Source of the DNA: Candidatus Vesicomyosocius okutanii
Lineage (GTDB): Bacteria; Pseudomonadota; Gammaproteobacteria; PS1; Pseudothioglobaceae
Assembly (NCBI RefSeq): GCF_000010405.1
Contig: NC_009465.1
Coordinates: 744,001-808,000 of the forward strand
DNA: 64,000 nt
Direction: 5' to 3'
Shown here: piece after piece, positions 33,501-44,000 of the stretch
Layout: each line of letters starts with the position of its first letter
Numbering within the stretch: position 1 is the first letter of the stretch
Notes under the pieces: model-generated
What the model saw: the letters and a program-made list of their open reading frames with translations, nothing else
Databases searched by the model: none
Told to the model about the DNA's origin: nothing
Program-made: the position numbers and the translations under genes

Positions 33501-34719
33501 GTGATTCGCTTTCAACCATTTTCTTTGCAGCTTTAATAGTTGAGGCTAAACCTTTAGTCTGTAACCTATTATAAATAAACGGTTTAAATAATTCTAATGC
33601 CATTTTCTTAGGTAGACCACACTGATGTAACTTAAGGTAAGGTCCACAAACAATCACTGAACGGCCTGAATAGTCAACCCGTTTGCCTAATAAGTTTTGA
33701 CGGAAACGCCCTTGCTTACCCTTAATCATATCTGATATAGACTTCAAAGGACGACGATTATTCCCCATCACAGCACGACCACGACGACCATTATCAATTA
33801 ACGAGTCTACCGCTTCTTGCAACATACGCTTTTCATTGCGAACAATAATTTCAGGAGCATCCAGCTCTAATAAACGTGCTAAGCGATTATTACGGTTAAT
33901 TACGCGACGATATAAGTCATTAAGGTCTGAAGTTGCAAAACGACCACCATCTAATGGCACCAAAGGACGTAAATCAGATGGAAGAATTGGTAATACCTTT
34001 AATACCATCCATTCAGGTTTATTGCCAGATTGGATTAATGAATTAACTAGTTTAAGACGTTTGTTATACTTTTTAAGCTTAGTTTGGCTTTTTGTATTTA
34101 AACTATCTTCACGTAAATTAGCCGCCTCAACCTCAAGTTTCATATCAGACAAAACATCTTGAATGGCTTCCGCGCCCATTTTTGCTTCAAACTCATCATC
34201 ACCATATTCATCTAATGCGTCAAAATACATCTCTTCAGTTAATAGTTGCTTATGAACAAGAGGTGTTGAGCCCGGATCAGTCACCAAAAATGCTTCAAAA
34301 TAAAGTACACGTTCAATATCCTTAAGTGTCATATCCATCAATAACCCCAAACGTGAAGGCAAAGATTTTAAATACCAAATATGCGCGACTGGTGCTGCTA
34401 ATTCAATATGACCCATTCGTTCACGACGAACCTTAGAATATGTTACTTCAACCCCACATTTTTCACACACAACATTGCGAAATTTCATACGCTTGTACTT
34501 ACCACACAAACATTCAAAGTCTTTCATTGGTCCAAATACCTTAGCACAAAATAAACCTTCTCTTTCAGGCTTAAATGTACGATAATTAATAGTTTCAGGC
34601 TTTTTAACTTCGCCATATGACCATGAACGAATCTTCTCAGGAGAAGCTAGTCCAACTCTAATTGCATCAAAATCTTGTTCTTTTTGCTCTAACTTATGAA
34701 TTTTTAATAAATCTCTCAT
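30538..34719 (-). CDS. rpoC: RNA polymerase beta' subunit
   Basis: The largest catalytic subunit of RNA polymerase. The zinc finger is seen in [22 protein letters not shown] (CxC...CxxC), and the active-site Mg motif [12 protein letters not shown] at about residue 460. Next come the bridge helix/trigger loop area ([19 protein letters not shown]) and the second zinc site ([13 protein letters not shown]). C-terminal [10 protein letters not shown]-like region is [13 protein letters not shown]. 1393 residues compares with 1407 in E. coli. It begins 13 bases after the rpoB stop with AGGAGG as ribosome site. Confidence 0.98.
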   Translation of the reverse strand: MRDLLKIHKLEQKEQDFDAIRVGLASPEKIRSWSYGEVKKPETINYRTFKPEREGLFCAKVFGPMKDFECLCGKYKRMKFRNVVCEKCGVEVTYSKVRRERMGHIELAAPVAHIWYLKSLPSRLGLLMDMTLKDIERVLYFEAFLVTDPGSTPLVHKQLLTEEMYFDALDEYGDDEFEAKMGAEAIQDVLSDMKLEVEAANLREDSLNTKSQTKLKKYNKRLKLVNSLIQSGNKPEWMVLKVLPILPSDLRPLVPLDGGRFATSDLNDLYRRVINRNNRLARLLELDAPEIIVRNEKRMLQEAVDSLIDNGRRGRAVMGNNRRPLKSISDMIKGKQGRFRQNLLGKRVDYSGRSVIVCGPYLKLHQCGLPKKMALELFKPFIYNRLQTKGLASTIKAAKKMVESESPEVWDILERVVHQHPVLLNRAPTLHRLGIQAFEPLLIEGKAIQLHPLVCGAFNADFDGDQMAVHVPLSEEAQLEARTLMLASNNVLHLASGEPIIVPSQDVILGLYYMTREMINQKGEGLIFVNATEALNAYESDSVTLHAKVKLRIQDYHKVNGKFEPSAKRIVDTTVGRAIFSRILPNGLSFNLINEAISKKVVSNLIHVCYRTQELKQTVMFADQMMYMGFQYSTKSGISFCSNDMIIPDSKAKMIEQAEIQVKDIQEQFSKGVVTDGERYNKVIDIWSRTSEKVAKAMMDEIGFENFTDVDGKIQKLASFNSVYMMADSGARGSPAQMRQLSGMRGLMAKPDGSIIETPITSNFREGLNNMQYFISTHGARKGLADTALKTANSGYLTRRLVDVGQDLVITENDCGTDNGLIMKAVIDGGNIVQTLGTATLGRVTAEDVLMPDSIEIFLEKGHLVSLDDSDKINELGIESIKVRSSITCDTRYGVCSSCYGNDMARGHKIGVGEAIGVIAAQSIGEPGTQLTMRTFHIGGAASASTAVSSINVNTDGIAHFENLKSITNENNDLVVISRSSEVTIRNNKGQEVERYKIPYGAIVHVQEGGAVTAKDKISDWDPHTHPIISEQAGRVIFVDFVEGMTVNKNTDPLTGLTFFEMIDEAERSTAAKGLKPLIKMVEENDSEVVLSTHYLPSTVKINLDDNQVIAAGGVLAKIPKDLSKTSDITGGLPRVADLFEARKAKDHSILAEATGVISFGNSTKSKDRLIITSSEGKATEMMIHKWSQINVFDGETIEKGDVISDGPSNPHDILRLLGVEALANYVVREVQNVYRLQGVNISDKHIEVIVKQMLRKVEILDAGDSSFVNGETAEYGRVIEMNYQLEAQGKDLINYQRLLMGITKASLATESFISAASFQETTRVLTEASTTGRVDTLQGLKENVIVGRLIPAGTGFKHHQVRRAQYVESITTQTVDAQQALSDQLKEAEEQT

Positions 34720-34732
34720 TGAATCCTCCTAA

Positions 34733-37700
34733 TTAGTGTTGTTCTAACTCAACATCAATACCTAACGAGCGAATCTCTTTCACCAAAACATTAAACGATT
34801 CTGGCATGACTGATTCTGTTAAATTCTTACCATCAACAATACTCTTGTACATTTTTGCTCGTCCTGCAACATCATCAGATTTAACTGTTAGCATCTCGCG
34901 CAATGTGTGTGCTGCACCATAAGCTTCTAATGCCCATACTTCCATCTCACCAAACCTTTGGCCGCCAAACTGAGCTTTACCACTAAGTGGTTGTTGTGTT
35001 ACTAATGAGTAAGGACCAGTAGAACGTGCATGCATCTTATCATCAACTAAATGGTTTAGTTTTAACATATGCATATAACCGACTGTTACATGACGATCAA
35101 ATGGTTCACCTGTACGACCATCATATAATTGTTCTTGACCAGACTCTGGTAAATCGGCTAATCTAAGCAATGATTTAATATCTTGCTCTCTAATACCATC
35201 AAACACTGGTGTTGCCATTGGTACACCTTCACGAAGATTATTTGCTAATTCAATAATTTCTTCATTACTAAATAATGTTAAATCTTCTTTCTTACCATGA
35301 AGGTTATAAACCTTATCTAAAAAGACTCTAATCTGTTTAACCATATCAGGGCGTCTTTCATCTAATATAGCAGCAATTTTATAGCCTAAACCTTTAGCAG
35401 CATAACCTAAATGAACCTCTAACACTTGACCTACATTCATGCGTGATGGCACTCCCAATGGATTAAGCACAATATCTATGGTAGAACCATCTGCGAGATA
35501 GGGCATGTCTTCAACCGGAGATACACGTGAAATTACACCTTTATTTCCATGACGTCCAGCCATCTTATCACCTACCTGCAATGTTTTACGGGTTGCTACG
35601 TAAACCTTAACCATCTTCATAACACCTGGTGGTAACTCTGCACCTTCATTAATTTTAGCTTTTTCTTTTTTAAAAAATTTCTCAAACTCAACTTTCTTAG
35701 CTTTAGCTTGTTTAACCAATACTGCTACTTCTTTATTCACAGTTGCATTTTCAACTTTAAACTTGGCAATGTCTTTATTGTCAAATTTTTTCATCAATTT
35801 TATGCTTAACCTCTCACCTATTCTAATATCACCGATAGCTTTACTTAGTACATTACCTAAAAGTTTCAAACGAATGCGACGAAAAATATCACCATCAATA
35901 ATACTAAATTCATCATCAATATCTTTTTTAATTCTCTCTAAACGTTCTGCATCAATACTTAACGCTCTAATATCTTTTTCTACACGGTCACGTGTAAACA
36001 CCTGTACATCAATAACAACACCTGATTTAGAAGCACCAATACGTAATGATGAATCTTTAACATTATTGGCCTTTTCACCAAAAATAGCTCTGAGTAATTT
36101 TTCCTCAGGAGAAAGCACTGTTTCACTCTTAGGGGTTACTTTACCTACCAAAATATCACCACCCTTAACACGAGCACCTACATAAACAACACCTACTTCA
36201 TCTAACTTAGATAATGCTGACTCACTTACATTTGGAATATCTGAAGTGATTTCCTCAGGACCTAACTTAGTATCACGAGAATAAGCTGTTAACTCTTCAA
36301 TGTGGATTGTTGTATAACGGTCTTCTTGAACAACCTTTTCTGAAATTAAAATTGAATCTTCAAAGTTATAGCCGTTCCAAGGCATAAAAGCAATCTTCAT
36401 ATTCTGACCTAATGCCAACTCACCCATATCAGTCGATGGGCCATCTGCTAAGACATCTCCAAAAGTAATCTTGTCACCTGTTCTGACTAATGGCTTTTGA
36501 TTAATACAAGTATTTTGATTGGAACGTGAATACTTAGTCAAGTTGTAAATATCAACCCCTAGTTCATTCGCTTTAGTCTTCTTAGAATCTACACGAATAA
36601 CTATACGTGATGCATCTACTGCTTCAACTACACCACCATGTTTAGCAGTGACACAAACACGAGAATCCTTCGCTACAACACGTTCAATACCTGTACCAAC
36701 TAATGGCTTTTCAGCTTTTAACACAGGAACAGCTTGTCGTTGCATGTTTGAACCCATCAACGCACGATTAGCATCATCATGCTCCAAGAAAGGAATAAGT
36801 GATGCTGCCACTGATGAAATTTGCTTAGAATCAATATCAATTAGTGTTACTTCTGATGAATCTACTAAAACAAACTCATTCTTATGACGACAAGAAATAA
36901 GATCATCCATTAACTTACCTCTATCATCCACTAATGCATTTGCTTGTGCAATTGTATGTGTGATTTCATCAATAGCTGAAACATAAATTACTTCCTTAGT
37001 CACCTTACCATTTTTAACTATTTGATAAGGAGTTTCTAAAAAACCATAACTGTTTGTCTTAGCATAAACAGCTAATGTATTAATCAAACCTATATTAGGA
37101 CCTTCTGGTGTTTCAATTGGACACAAACGACCATAGTGCGAAGGATGAACATCACGTACTTCAAAACCAGCTCGTTCACGAGTTAATCCTCCAGGACCTA
37201 AAGCAGAAATACGACGCTTATGAGTAACTCCCGACAAAGGATTCACTTGATCCATAAATTGAGATAACTGAGAGGATCCAAAAAATTCCCTAACTGCTGC
37301 AGATACAGGCTTCGAATTGATCAAATCTTGCGGAGTTAATTCATCTGTTTCAGCTAAATTCAAACCTTCTCTTACCGCTTTTTCAACCCTAACAAGACCA
37401 ATCCTAAATTGATTTTCAATCATTTCACCAATTGCTCTTACACGTCTATTGGCTAATGTATCAATATCATCAACAGAATCATTACCGTCTTTAATATTAA
37501 TTAGTAATTTAATTACTCTGATAATATCATCATTAGTTAATACATGTTCGCCTGTTTCGCGTGAAATACCTAAACGGCGATTAAGCTTCATACGACCTAC
37601 TTTTGATAGATCATAGCGATCGTTTTTAAAAAATAAATTATTAAATAATAAATTAACTGCATCTTCAGTAGCAGGCTCGCCCGGACGCATCACATGATAG

Positions 37701-38815
37701 ATAGACATACGAGCTTCAATCTCAGTTTGAGTTTCGTCTAAGCGTAATGTATCTGAAATATAAGCACCTGTTTCAGATGAATTAATGTAAAGAATTTCTA
37801 TTTTCTTAACTTTATTAGTGTTTAATAACTCTAATACTTCTTCAGAAGTAATAGTATTAGCTGATATTAAAATCTCACCAGTATCTTTATTAATAATATC
37901 AGCACAGATAACCTTATCAAGTAAATACTCTAACGGAGCATTGATTGATTTAATACCTGCTTTTCCCAATAATTTAACATGCTTAGCAGTAATTCTACGA
38001 CCTTTCTCAACTACTACATGTTGATTAACAACAATATCAAATTCTGCAATCGTACGTTGTAAATGAATCGGCAACATACTTAAATCACATGATTTAGCTT
38101 TTAATTTAACAGGAGTCTTTTCAAAAAAGGTTTCAAGTATATCCTCACTACTTAAACCCATAGCACGTAACAAAGTAGTAACTGGTAATTTTCTACGTCT
38201 GTCAATTCGAACATACAAATGCTCATGATGGTCATATTCAAAATCCAACCATGAACCACGGTAAGGGATAATGCGTGAAGAGAATAAAATCTTACCTGAA
38301 GAATGCGTTTTACCTTTATCATGTTCAAAAATAACACCAGGAGATCTGTGTAATTGAGACACAACAACACGTTCAGTGCCATTAATAACAAAAGTACCTG
38401 TTTCAGTCATTAGCGGTAATTGTCCCAAATAAACATCTTCTTCAATAATTTGCTTAACTTTACGCTTTTTCTTCAAAGTTGAACCATTTTTATCAAATAA
38501 AACTAAATTTAATTTAACCCGTAATGTAGATGCGAATGTTACACCGCGTAACTTACATTCTTCAACATTAAATTTAGGTTCTTTTAATTGATAATCAACA
38601 TATTCAATTTGAGCATAACCATTAACCGCAGTAATCGGAAATACCGATTGAAGAACGTTGTGCAAACCAATATCTTGCTTGATTTTATTATCCGCTTGAA
38701 TAAAACTGTTAAATGAATCAATTTGGATTGCTAATAAATCTGGTTCAGTCAAAATTGATTCTCTAGAACCAAAATTATTTCTAATTCGCTTTTTTTCGGT
38801 AAATGAATAAGCCAT
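34733..38815 (-). CDS. rpoB: RNA polymerase beta subunit
   Basis: The second catalytic subunit. The rifampicin region reads [31 protein letters not shown], with standard sensitive-type residues. Other conserved parts are [47 protein letters not shown] and the C-terminal [16 protein letters not shown]. 1360 residues is slightly longer than E. coli RpoB (1342). It is separated from rplL by 169 bases holding a long hairpin. Confidence 0.98.
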   Translation of the reverse strand: MAYSFTEKKRIRNNFGSRESILTEPDLLAIQIDSFNSFIQADNKIKQDIGLHNVLQSVFPITAVNGYAQIEYVDYQLKEPKFNVEECKLRGVTFASTLRVKLNLVLFDKNGSTLKKKRKVKQIIEEDVYLGQLPLMTETGTFVINGTERVVVSQLHRSPGVIFEHDKGKTHSSGKILFSSRIIPYRGSWLDFEYDHHEHLYVRIDRRRKLPVTTLLRAMGLSSEDILETFFEKTPVKLKAKSCDLSMLPIHLQRTIAEFDIVVNQHVVVEKGRRITAKHVKLLGKAGIKSINAPLEYLLDKVICADIINKDTGEILISANTITSEEVLELLNTNKVKKIEILYINSSETGAYISDTLRLDETQTEIEARMSIYHVMRPGEPATEDAVNLLFNNLFFKNDRYDLSKVGRMKLNRRLGISRETGEHVLTNDDIIRVIKLLINIKDGNDSVDDIDTLANRRVRAIGEMIENQFRIGLVRVEKAVREGLNLAETDELTPQDLINSKPVSAAVREFFGSSQLSQFMDQVNPLSGVTHKRRISALGPGGLTRERAGFEVRDVHPSHYGRLCPIETPEGPNIGLINTLAVYAKTNSYGFLETPYQIVKNGKVTKEVIYVSAIDEITHTIAQANALVDDRGKLMDDLISCRHKNEFVLVDSSEVTLIDIDSKQISSVAASLIPFLEHDDANRALMGSNMQRQAVPVLKAEKPLVGTGIERVVAKDSRVCVTAKHGGVVEAVDASRIVIRVDSKKTKANELGVDIYNLTKYSRSNQNTCINQKPLVRTGDKITFGDVLADGPSTDMGELALGQNMKIAFMPWNGYNFEDSILISEKVVQEDRYTTIHIEELTAYSRDTKLGPEEITSDIPNVSESALSKLDEVGVVYVGARVKGGDILVGKVTPKSETVLSPEEKLLRAIFGEKANNVKDSSLRIGASKSGVVIDVQVFTRDRVEKDIRALSIDAERLERIKKDIDDEFSIIDGDIFRRIRLKLLGNVLSKAIGDIRIGERLSIKLMKKFDNKDIAKFKVENATVNKEVAVLVKQAKAKKVEFEKFFKKEKAKINEGAELPPGVMKMVKVYVATRKTLQVGDKMAGRHGNKGVISRVSPVEDMPYLADGSTIDIVLNPLGVPSRMNVGQVLEVHLGYAAKGLGYKIAAILDERRPDMVKQIRVFLDKVYNLHGKKEDLTLFSNEEIIELANNLREGVPMATPVFDGIREQDIKSLLRLADLPESGQEQLYDGRTGEPFDRHVTVGYMHMLKLNHLVDDKMHARSTGPYSLVTQQPLSGKAQFGGQRFGEMEVWALEAYGAAHTLREMLTVKSDDVAGRAKMYKSIVDGKNLTESVMPESFNVLVKEIRSLGIDVELEQH

Positions 38816-38927
38816 GAATACCTCGTATTGAGTTGATCGTGTTATAAAAATTTTTTCTTAATCAACAAACTTCAATCAATATTCTTCAAAAATATCTCAT
38901 CGAGTTTGTACTTTAATTTAGTCTATA

Positions 38928-38972
38928 AATAAGACACTAAAATCCCCTTATCGAGGATTTTGGTATCTTATT
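38928..38972 (-). promoter_or_regulatory. 20-bp hairpin in the rplL-rpoB spacer
   Basis: On the minus strand, the arms starting AATAAGATACC and ending GTGTCTTATT pair over 20 positions with a single mismatch, closing on a GATAA loop. The position, 12 bases past the rplL stop, corresponds to the E. coli rplL-rpoB spacer, which contains an attenuator and an RNase III processing site. There is no long T-run, so processing is the better guess. Confidence 0.7.
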
Positions 38973-38984
38973 ATGCTTAACCAA

Positions 38985-39359
38985 TTATTTTAATTCTACG
39001 CTAGCGCCAACTTCTTTAAGTTGTCTTTCTATATCTTCAGCTTCTATCTTAGATGCACTCTCTTTAATTACTACCGGTGCAGATTCAACCATATCTTTAG
39101 ATTCCTTAAGACCTAGTCCGGTAATACTACGCACTGCCTTAATAACAGCAACTTTTTTCTCTCCAAATGAGGTTAACATAATATCAAACTCATCTTTTTC
39201 AACCACTGTATTATCCACATCTGCTACTACCGCAACTGGTGTTACTGCCGTTGCAGATACACCAAATTTTTCTTCCATTGCTGACACTAATTCAACAACA
39301 TCTATTACCGACATATCGGCAATTGCATTTAAAATATCTTCATTGGTTAATTTAGCCAT
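38985..39359 (-). CDS. rplL: 50S ribosomal protein L7/L12
   Basis: L7/L12 forms the flexible ribosomal stalk that recruits translation factors. The N-terminal dimerisation helix region is followed by an Ala/Val-rich hinge ([13 protein letters not shown]) and the C-terminal domain with [25 protein letters not shown]. 124 residues is normal. The hinge is more acidic and less alanine-rich than in E. coli. It lies 22 bases after rplJ. Confidence 0.97.
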   Translation of the reverse strand: MAKLTNEDILNAIADMSVIDVVELVSAMEEKFGVSATAVTPVAVVADVDNTVVEKDEFDIMLTSFGEKKVAVIKAVRSITGLGLKESKDMVESAPVVIKESASKIEAEDIERQLKEVGASVELK

Positions 39360-39381
39360 GATATTTACTCCTTTTATTTAT

Positions 39382-39906
39382 TTATGATTTCTTTTGGTCA
39401 CAAACTGCTTCCACTACTCGAGTTACTTTCATTGGAACCTCAATTAAGGTTCTAGCTAGTTTCTCAACAGGTGCTAACATTAATGCCATTATGATGCTAA
39501 TTGCTTGATCTCTAGTTGGTAAGTCTGCAATACGTTTAAGCTGGTTTGACTCTACAAATTCACCTGAAACACCCAACCCCTTAACAACTAAATCCTTATT
39601 TTCTTTAATAAAGTTTTTAAATACTCGCGCTACTGCACCTAGATCTTGTTGTGAAAAACCTAAAATAACTGGTCCACTAAGAACTGGCAATACACATTCA
39701 CATTTTGTACTTACTAATGCTCTTTTTGCTAGTGAGTTTTTTACAACACGTAAAACCACATCAGCATCAATCGCACTTGAACGCAAATTAGTCATTTGCT
39801 CAACTGTTAATCCACAATACTCAGCAACACCGATAGAAACTGACACTCTTGCTAGCAAGTTCACTTGTGCAACAACTGCCTTTTTTGCCATCAGATTTAG
39901 AGCCAT
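39382..39906 (-). CDS. rplJ: 50S ribosomal protein L10
   Basis: L10 anchors the L7/L12 dimers to the ribosome and, with them, represses its own operon by binding the leader RNA. The 174-residue product begins [15 protein letters not shown] and has the family's [11 protein letters not shown] motif and a C-terminal helix for L7/L12. A very strong GGGGGGAGAGG ribosome site precedes the ATG. Upstream are the L10 leader and an intrinsic attenuator. Confidence 0.97.
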   Translation of the reverse strand: MALNLMAKKAVVAQVNLLARVSVSIGVAEYCGLTVEQMTNLRSSAIDADVVLRVVKNSLAKRALVSTKCECVLPVLSGPVILGFSQQDLGAVARVFKNFIKENKDLVVKGLGVSGEFVESNQLKRIADLPTRDQAISIIMALMLAPVEKLARTLIEVPMKVTRVVEAVCDQKKS

Positions 39907-39930
39907 TTACCTCTCCCCCCTGAACAATTT

Positions 39931-39960
39931 AAAAAAGAAAGTCATCTCTTGATAACTTTC
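39931..39960 (-). terminator. Intrinsic terminator/attenuator in front of rplJ
   Basis: On the minus strand GAAAGTTATC (39951-39960) pairs with GATGACTTTC (39937-39946) around an AAGA loop, 10 bp with one G-U. Six T residues follow. It lies between the L10 leader and the rplJ ribosome site, so it would stop rplJL-rpoBC transcripts unless antitermination occurs. Confidence 0.75.
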
Positions 39961-40066
39961 GCCACAGAGTATTTATATACCCTCTACACAGGCAGATTGA
40001 AAACATCAATCAATTAAACAAACATACCAGAAGACATGTTTACACCTATGGTCTCTGAGGTTATGC
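39961..40066 (-). ncRNA. Ribosomal protein L10 leader RNA
   Basis: Read on the minus strand, the segments CAGAGACCATAGGTG and CTGCCTGTGTAGAGGG match the two conserved halves of gammaproteobacterial L10 leaders (AGAGACCGTAGGTG and CCTACGCAGACGG in pseudomonads). ATAGG pairs with CCTGT, preserving the stem. This structure is bound by L10(L7/L12) to control rplJL and rpoBC. Confidence 0.8.
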
Positions 40067-40106
40067 AAGATAAATCTTACTACCCAAAGAATTATTTTAA
40101 TAAAAC

Positions 40107-40802
40107 TTAAATATCAACACTTGCCAAATCAACACTAAACCCCGGTCCCATAGTAGAAGAAATACTTAATTTTTTAAAATAAACGCCCTTAGCTGAACTA
40201 GGTTTTACTTTTTTAAGTTCTCCTATCAAAACGTTAATATTTTGCGCTAATGCGCTTATATTAAATGATACTTTACCAACACAGCCATGAATAATACCAG
40301 CCTTATCAGCACGATAACGCAATTGACCTGATTTGGCATTACTAACAGCCAAAGACACATCTGATGTTACTGTTCCTACCTTAGGATTAGGCATTAAACC
40401 ACGAGGCCCTAACAATTGACCTAGACGACCTACAACTCCCATAGCATCTGGGGAGGCAATTACCACATCATAACTTAGATCACCGCCTTGCATAGACTTC
40501 ATTAAATCTTCCATACCAACAACATCTGCACCAGCATCTTGTGCTTTAATCACATTATCACCTTGAGTAAACACAGCAACACGAACTACTTTTCCTGTGC
40601 CATTTGGCAATATTACTGAACCACGAATATTTTGGTCATATTTCTTGACATCAATGCCTAAATTAATACTCACATCAATAGACTCATCAAATTTTGCTAT
40701 TGCACATATTTTTAATAAATTTAAAGCATCATTGATTGAATAATACTTGTTATGCTCAACTTTAGTTGAAATATATTTCTGATTCTTTGTTAATTTAGCC
40801 AT
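40107..40802 (-). CDS. rplA: 50S ribosomal protein L1
   Basis: L1 binds 23S rRNA at the exit-site stalk and represses its own operon mRNA. The product starts [12 protein letters not shown] (231 residues); an upstream in-frame extension belongs to rplK in another frame. Family motifs: [21 protein letters not shown].., [10 protein letters not shown] and [15 protein letters not shown]. Only four bases separate it from rplK, indicating coupling. Confidence 0.97.
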
Positions 40803-40806
40803 CAAA

Positions 40807-41235
40807 TCAACCCTCCACCATAATACCCATTGATCTAGCTGTACCAGCAATAATATTAACTGCTGAATCCATGTTGTTTGCATTTAAATCTTTCATTTTC
40901 ATACTAGCTACTTCTTCCAACTGAGCACGAGTAATGCTGCCAACTTTGTCCAAATGAGGTGAACCACTACCTTTTTTAATATCGATTATTTTCAAAATTA
41001 ACAAAGCTGCTGGCGGTGTTTTAGTAACAAAAGAAAAGCTACGATCACTATAGACAGTAATTACAACTGGCACTTTCATACCTTTGTTAATCTCCTGAGT
41101 CTTAGAATTAAATGCTTTACAAAATTCCATAATATTAACACCATGTTGACCAAGTGCAGGACCAACTGGTGGTGATGGATTTGCTTCTTGTGCAGCTACT
41201 TGAAGCTTAATATAGGATTCAATTTTTTTGGCCAT
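40807..41235 (-). CDS. rplK: 50S ribosomal protein L11
   Basis: L11 forms part of the GTPase-associated centre and is needed for the stringent response. 142 residues, as in E. coli. Motifs: [32 protein letters not shown], and the C-terminal [10 protein letters not shown] candidate L1-binding leader precedes it. Confidence 0.97.
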
Positions 41236-41264
41236 TTTTCTTCCTTGAGGAATTTACCTCGTTC

Positions 41265-41291
41265 TGGGTACAAACGCCAATTAAGCTCCCC
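41265..41291 (-). promoter_or_regulatory. Candidate L1 autoregulatory site in the rplK leader
   Basis: On the minus strand GGGGAGC, a short loop, GGCGTTTGTACCC resembles the leader element that L1 binds in enteric and pseudomonad L11 operons (GGGGAGCC...GGC...ACCC). It lies 30-56 bases before the rplK ATG. Confidence 0.5.
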
Positions 41292-41300
41292 TTATTAAAT

Positions 41301-41319
41301 AACAACTTTTAAAGTTGTT
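41301..41319 (-). terminator. Short hairpin after nusG
   Basis: AACAACTT and AAGTTGTT (8 bp, 3-base loop) follow the nusG stop by seven bases. No T-run follows, so it is more likely an mRNA-end or processing hairpin than a full terminator. Confidence 0.4.
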
Positions 41320-41325
41320 TGTCGT

Positions 41326-41859
41326 TTAAGTCTTCTCTACTTGAGAGAATTCTAACTCTACCGAAGTAGAACGTCCAAAAATTAATACTTCTACTTTCAA
41401 TAAATTCTTTTCATAATCAACCGCCTCAACTAAACCATTAAATTCATTAAAAGGCCCGTCAATAACCAAAATTTCTTCACCTGGTTGATAAGCCACTTTA
41501 GGTTTAGGCTTATCAGCACCTTCTTGTACACGCATAAGAATTTTATCAACTTCACGCTGTGTGATAGGAGAAGGTTTACCTGATGAACCGCCAATAAAGC
41601 CAATAACATTATTAGTATTTTTAACCAATAACCAACTGGGTTCAGTAAGTTCCATGTTTACCAGCATATAACCTGGAAAAAACTTACGTTCTGCCATTTT
41701 TTTCTGTCCATCTTTTAGTTCAACAACTTGTTCGGTTGGCACCAACACTTCACCTACTAAATCTTCAAGACCTTCTCTAATAGTAGATTCTTCAATTGCA
41801 ATCTTAACCTTCGATTCAAAACCACTTCTTGCATGAAATACATACCATCTTTTAGACAT
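41326..41859 (-). CDS. nusG: Transcription termination/antitermination factor NusG
   Basis: NusG binds RNA polymerase and links it to Rho or the ribosome. NGN domain: WYVFHARSGFESKVK, VLVPTEQVVE, RKFFPGYMLVNM. The C-terminal KOW domain shows YQPGEEILVIDGPFNEFNGLVE. 177 residues, standard. It starts ten bases after secE. Confidence 0.97.
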   Translation of the reverse strand: MSKRWYVFHARSGFESKVKIAIEESTIREGLEDLVGEVLVPTEQVVELKDGQKKMAERKFFPGYMLVNMELTEPSWLLVKNTNNVIGFIGGSSGKPSPITQREVDKILMRVQEGADKPKPKVAYQPGEEILVIDGPFNEFNGLVEAVDYEKNLLKVEVLIFGRSTSVELEFSQVEKT

Positions 41860-41869
41860 CTTAGTCCTC

Positions 41870-42241
41870 TTAATTTGTTAACAAATGAACCATCCACGAG
41901 AATAGTGCATCAATTATCCACAAAAAAATAGCCACAATCACAACAGCAACCATAATCATACCTGTGGTTTTAATAGTTTCATCGCGCGTAGGCCATACAA
42001 CTTTACGTAATTCAATTTTTGTCTCAATCAAAAACGAGCTAAAACGAACGCCTTGAGGTGACTTAAAAAATACAAACCCGGATAACAAAAAACCGGTTAA
42101 CAAAAATAACACTTTGTACAATGTTGTACTTAACCCTAATGGATTTAAATAAAAAAAAACAAAAGATACAACCACGATCAAAATAGATACAATCATTCCT
42201 AGTAATGATTGTTTTGCTTTAGGTTCTGTTACTTTAGTCAC
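41870..42241 (-). CDS. secE: Preprotein translocase subunit SecE
   Basis: SecE is the essential clamp of the SecYEG channel. Three hydrophobic segments (about 15-35, 40-58, 90-118) match the E. coli topology. The conserved cytoplasmic motif ELRKVVWPTRDETIKTT precedes the last helix. The start is GTG at 42241 with AAAGGA six bases upstream; any longer frame runs into the tRNA-Trp gene. This gives 123 residues, close to E. coli (127). Confidence 0.94.
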   Translation of the reverse strand: MTKVTEPKAKQSLLGMIVSILIVVVSFVFFYLNPLGLSTTLYKVLFLLTGFLLSGFVFFKSPQGVRFSSFLIETKIELRKVVWPTRDETIKTTGMIMVAVVIVAIFLWIIDALFSWMVHLLTN

Positions 42242-42257
42242 ATTACATCCTTTAACA

Positions 42258-42333
42258 TGGCAGGCAAGGAGGGGCTCGAACCCCCAACCAATGGTTTTGG
42301 AGACCATTACTCTACCAATTGAGCCACTTGCCT
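42258..42333 (-). tRNA. tRNA-Trp (CCA)
   Basis: A 76-base cloverleaf with acceptor AGGCAAG/CTTGCCT, anticodon loop CTCCAAA (CCA), T arm GGGGGTTCGAGCCCC, and an encoded CCA end. It sits between tuf and secE, as in many gammaproteobacteria. Confidence 0.97.
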
Positions 42334-42411
42334 ATAAATCTCAAAAACTTGAACTATTGTCCAAACCACTTTCATTTCTTTTTTAAATTAATTTAAGTTT
42401 TAACTTTTTGA

Positions 42412-43602
42412 TTAATCTGTCACTTTAGAAACTACACCTGCACCTACCGTACGACCCCCTTCTCTAATAGCAAATCTTAAACCATCTTCCATAGCTATTG
42501 GTGATAATAGCTCTACTCTCATTTTCACATTATCACCTGGCATAACCATCTCTATACCATCAGGCAACTGACAAGCACCTGTAACATCTGTAGTTCTAAA
42601 ATAGAACTGTGGACGATAATTGTTAAAAAATGGTGTATGACGACCACCTTCATCTTTACTTAAAATATAAATTTCTGCTTCAAACTTTGCGTGTGGTTTG
42701 ATTGACCCTGGCTTAGATAATACTTGACCACGTTCAACTTCCTCACGTTTTGTACCACGAAGTAAAACACCAACGTTATCACCAGCTTCACCTGAAGAAA
42801 GTAATTTTCTAAACATCTCAACACCAGTACAAGTAGTGGTTTTAGTATCTTTAATACCAACAATTTCTAACTCGTCACCAATATTAACAACACCTGCTTC
42901 AATACGACCTGTTACCACAGTACCACGACCTGAAATTGAAAATACATCCTCAATTGGCATAATGAAGGATTTGTCCGTATCACGCTTAGGAGTTGGGATA
43001 TAAGAGTCTAATGCGTCAACTAGCTTTAAGATAGAAGGAACACCAATGTCTGAAATATCACCTTCTAAGGCTTTAAGTGCTGAACCAAAAATAACTGGAG
43101 TGTCATCACCTGGAAAGTCATATTCATCCAATAGCTCACGAATTTCCATTTCAACTAATTCAACTAATTCTTCATCATCAACCATATCAGCTTTATTCAT
43201 ATAAACAACGATATAAGGCACGCCTACTTGTTTAGATAACAAAATATGCTCACGGGTTTGAGCCATTGGACCATCTGTAGCAGCAATTACAATAATAGCT
43301 CCATCCATTTGGGCAGCACCTGTAATCATGTTTTTAATATAATCAGCATGTCCTGGACAGTCAACATGTGCGTAGTGACGTATCTCACTTTCATATTCTA
43401 CGTGAGCTGTTGAAATGGTAATACCACGTTCTCTTTCTTCAGGAGCATTATCAATATCTGCATAATCTTTGAATTCTCCACCACGAACTTCTGCCATCAC
43501 TTTAGTTATGGCAGCTGTAAGTGTAGTTTTACCATGATCAACATGACCAATCGTGCCAACATTGACATGTGGTTTGGTTCGTTCGAATTTTTCTTTTGAC
43601 AT
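42412..43602 (-). CDS. tuf: Elongation factor Tu
   Basis: EF-Tu delivers aminoacyl-tRNA to the ribosome. G domain: [29 protein letters not shown]. Domains 2-3 include [13 protein letters not shown] and the C-terminal [12 protein letters not shown]. 396 residues. Its position between tRNA-Thr and tRNA-Trp is that of the enteric tufB locus. Whether a second tuf exists elsewhere is not visible. Confidence 0.98.
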   Translation of the reverse strand: MSKEKFERTKPHVNVGTIGHVDHGKTTLTAAITKVMAEVRGGEFKDYADIDNAPEERERGITISTAHVEYESEIRHYAHVDCPGHADYIKNMITGAAQMDGAIIVIAATDGPMAQTREHILLSKQVGVPYIVVYMNKADMVDDEELVELVEMEIRELLDEYDFPGDDTPVIFGSALKALEGDISDIGVPSILKLVDALDSYIPTPKRDTDKSFIMPIEDVFSISGRGTVVTGRIEAGVVNIGDELEIVGIKDTKTTTCTGVEMFRKLLSSGEAGDNVGVLLRGTKREEVERGQVLSKPGSIKPHAKFEAEIYILSKDEGGRHTPFFNNYRPQFYFRTTDVTGACQLPDGIEMVMPGDNVKMRVELLSPIAMEDGLRFAIREGGRTVGAGVVSKVTD

Positions 43603-43636
43603 TGTATCCCCTTTACATGTAACAAATTAAATTTTT

Positions 43637-43712
43637 TGGAGCTCACCAGTGGATTTGAACCACCGACCTCTTCCTTACCAAGGAAATGCTCTACCAACTG
43701 AGCTAGGTGAGC
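43637..43712 (-). tRNA. tRNA-Thr (GGT)
   Basis: A 76-base cloverleaf, acceptor GCTCACC/GGTGAGC, anticodon loop TTGGTAA (GGT), encoded CCA. First tRNA upstream of tuf. Confidence 0.97.
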
Positions 43713-43730
43713 ACAATCCACTCTATTTAG

Positions 43731-43801
43731 AGCGGGTAACGAGAATCGAACTCGTCTCATTGGCTTGGAAGGCCAAGGTAATACCAATATACAATACCCG
43801 C
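43731..43801 (-). tRNA. tRNA-Gly (TCC)
   Basis: Acceptor GCGGGTA/TACCCGC, anticodon loop CTTCCAA (TCC), T arm with GTTCGATTC. Unlike its neighbours the CCA end is not encoded: the discriminator T is followed by CTA. Confidence 0.95.
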
Positions 43802-43820
43802 AAAACCTACTATGCTTTTA

Positions 43821-43905
43821 TGGTGGAGAGGGAAGGATTTGAACCTTCGAAGGCAGAGCCGACAGATTTACAGTCTATTCCCTTTAGCCACTCGGGAACC
43901 CCTCC
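43821..43905 (-). tRNA. tRNA-Tyr (GTA)
   Basis: An 85-base class II tRNA with a long variable arm, acceptor GGAGGGG/CTCTCC, anticodon loop CTGTAAA (GTA), encoded CCA. First gene of the tRNA-tuf-secE transcript. Confidence 0.96.
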
Positions 43906-43920
43906 AAAAAATAATCAGGA

Positions 43921-43949
43921 ATTATCCCATAACTATCTTTATAGTGCAA
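43921..43949 (-). promoter_or_regulatory. Strong sigma-70 promoter of the tRNA-tuf operon
   Basis: On the minus strand TTGCAC (43944-43949), a 17-base spacer, and GATAAT (43921-43926). Transcription would begin about eight bases before tRNA-Tyr. This is one of the best promoter matches in the window. Confidence 0.75.
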
Positions 43950-44000
43950 GCGTTAATTTAAGGTTTTTATTGTTTTTTTAAAAGTCTATCTTTTGCTAAA

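Noticed and set aside
43506-43981. Frames across the tRNA-Thr/Gly/Tyr cluster, with tRNA-derived peptide patterns
   Set aside because: They translate tRNA genes and the tuf start; this is a classic spurious annotation.
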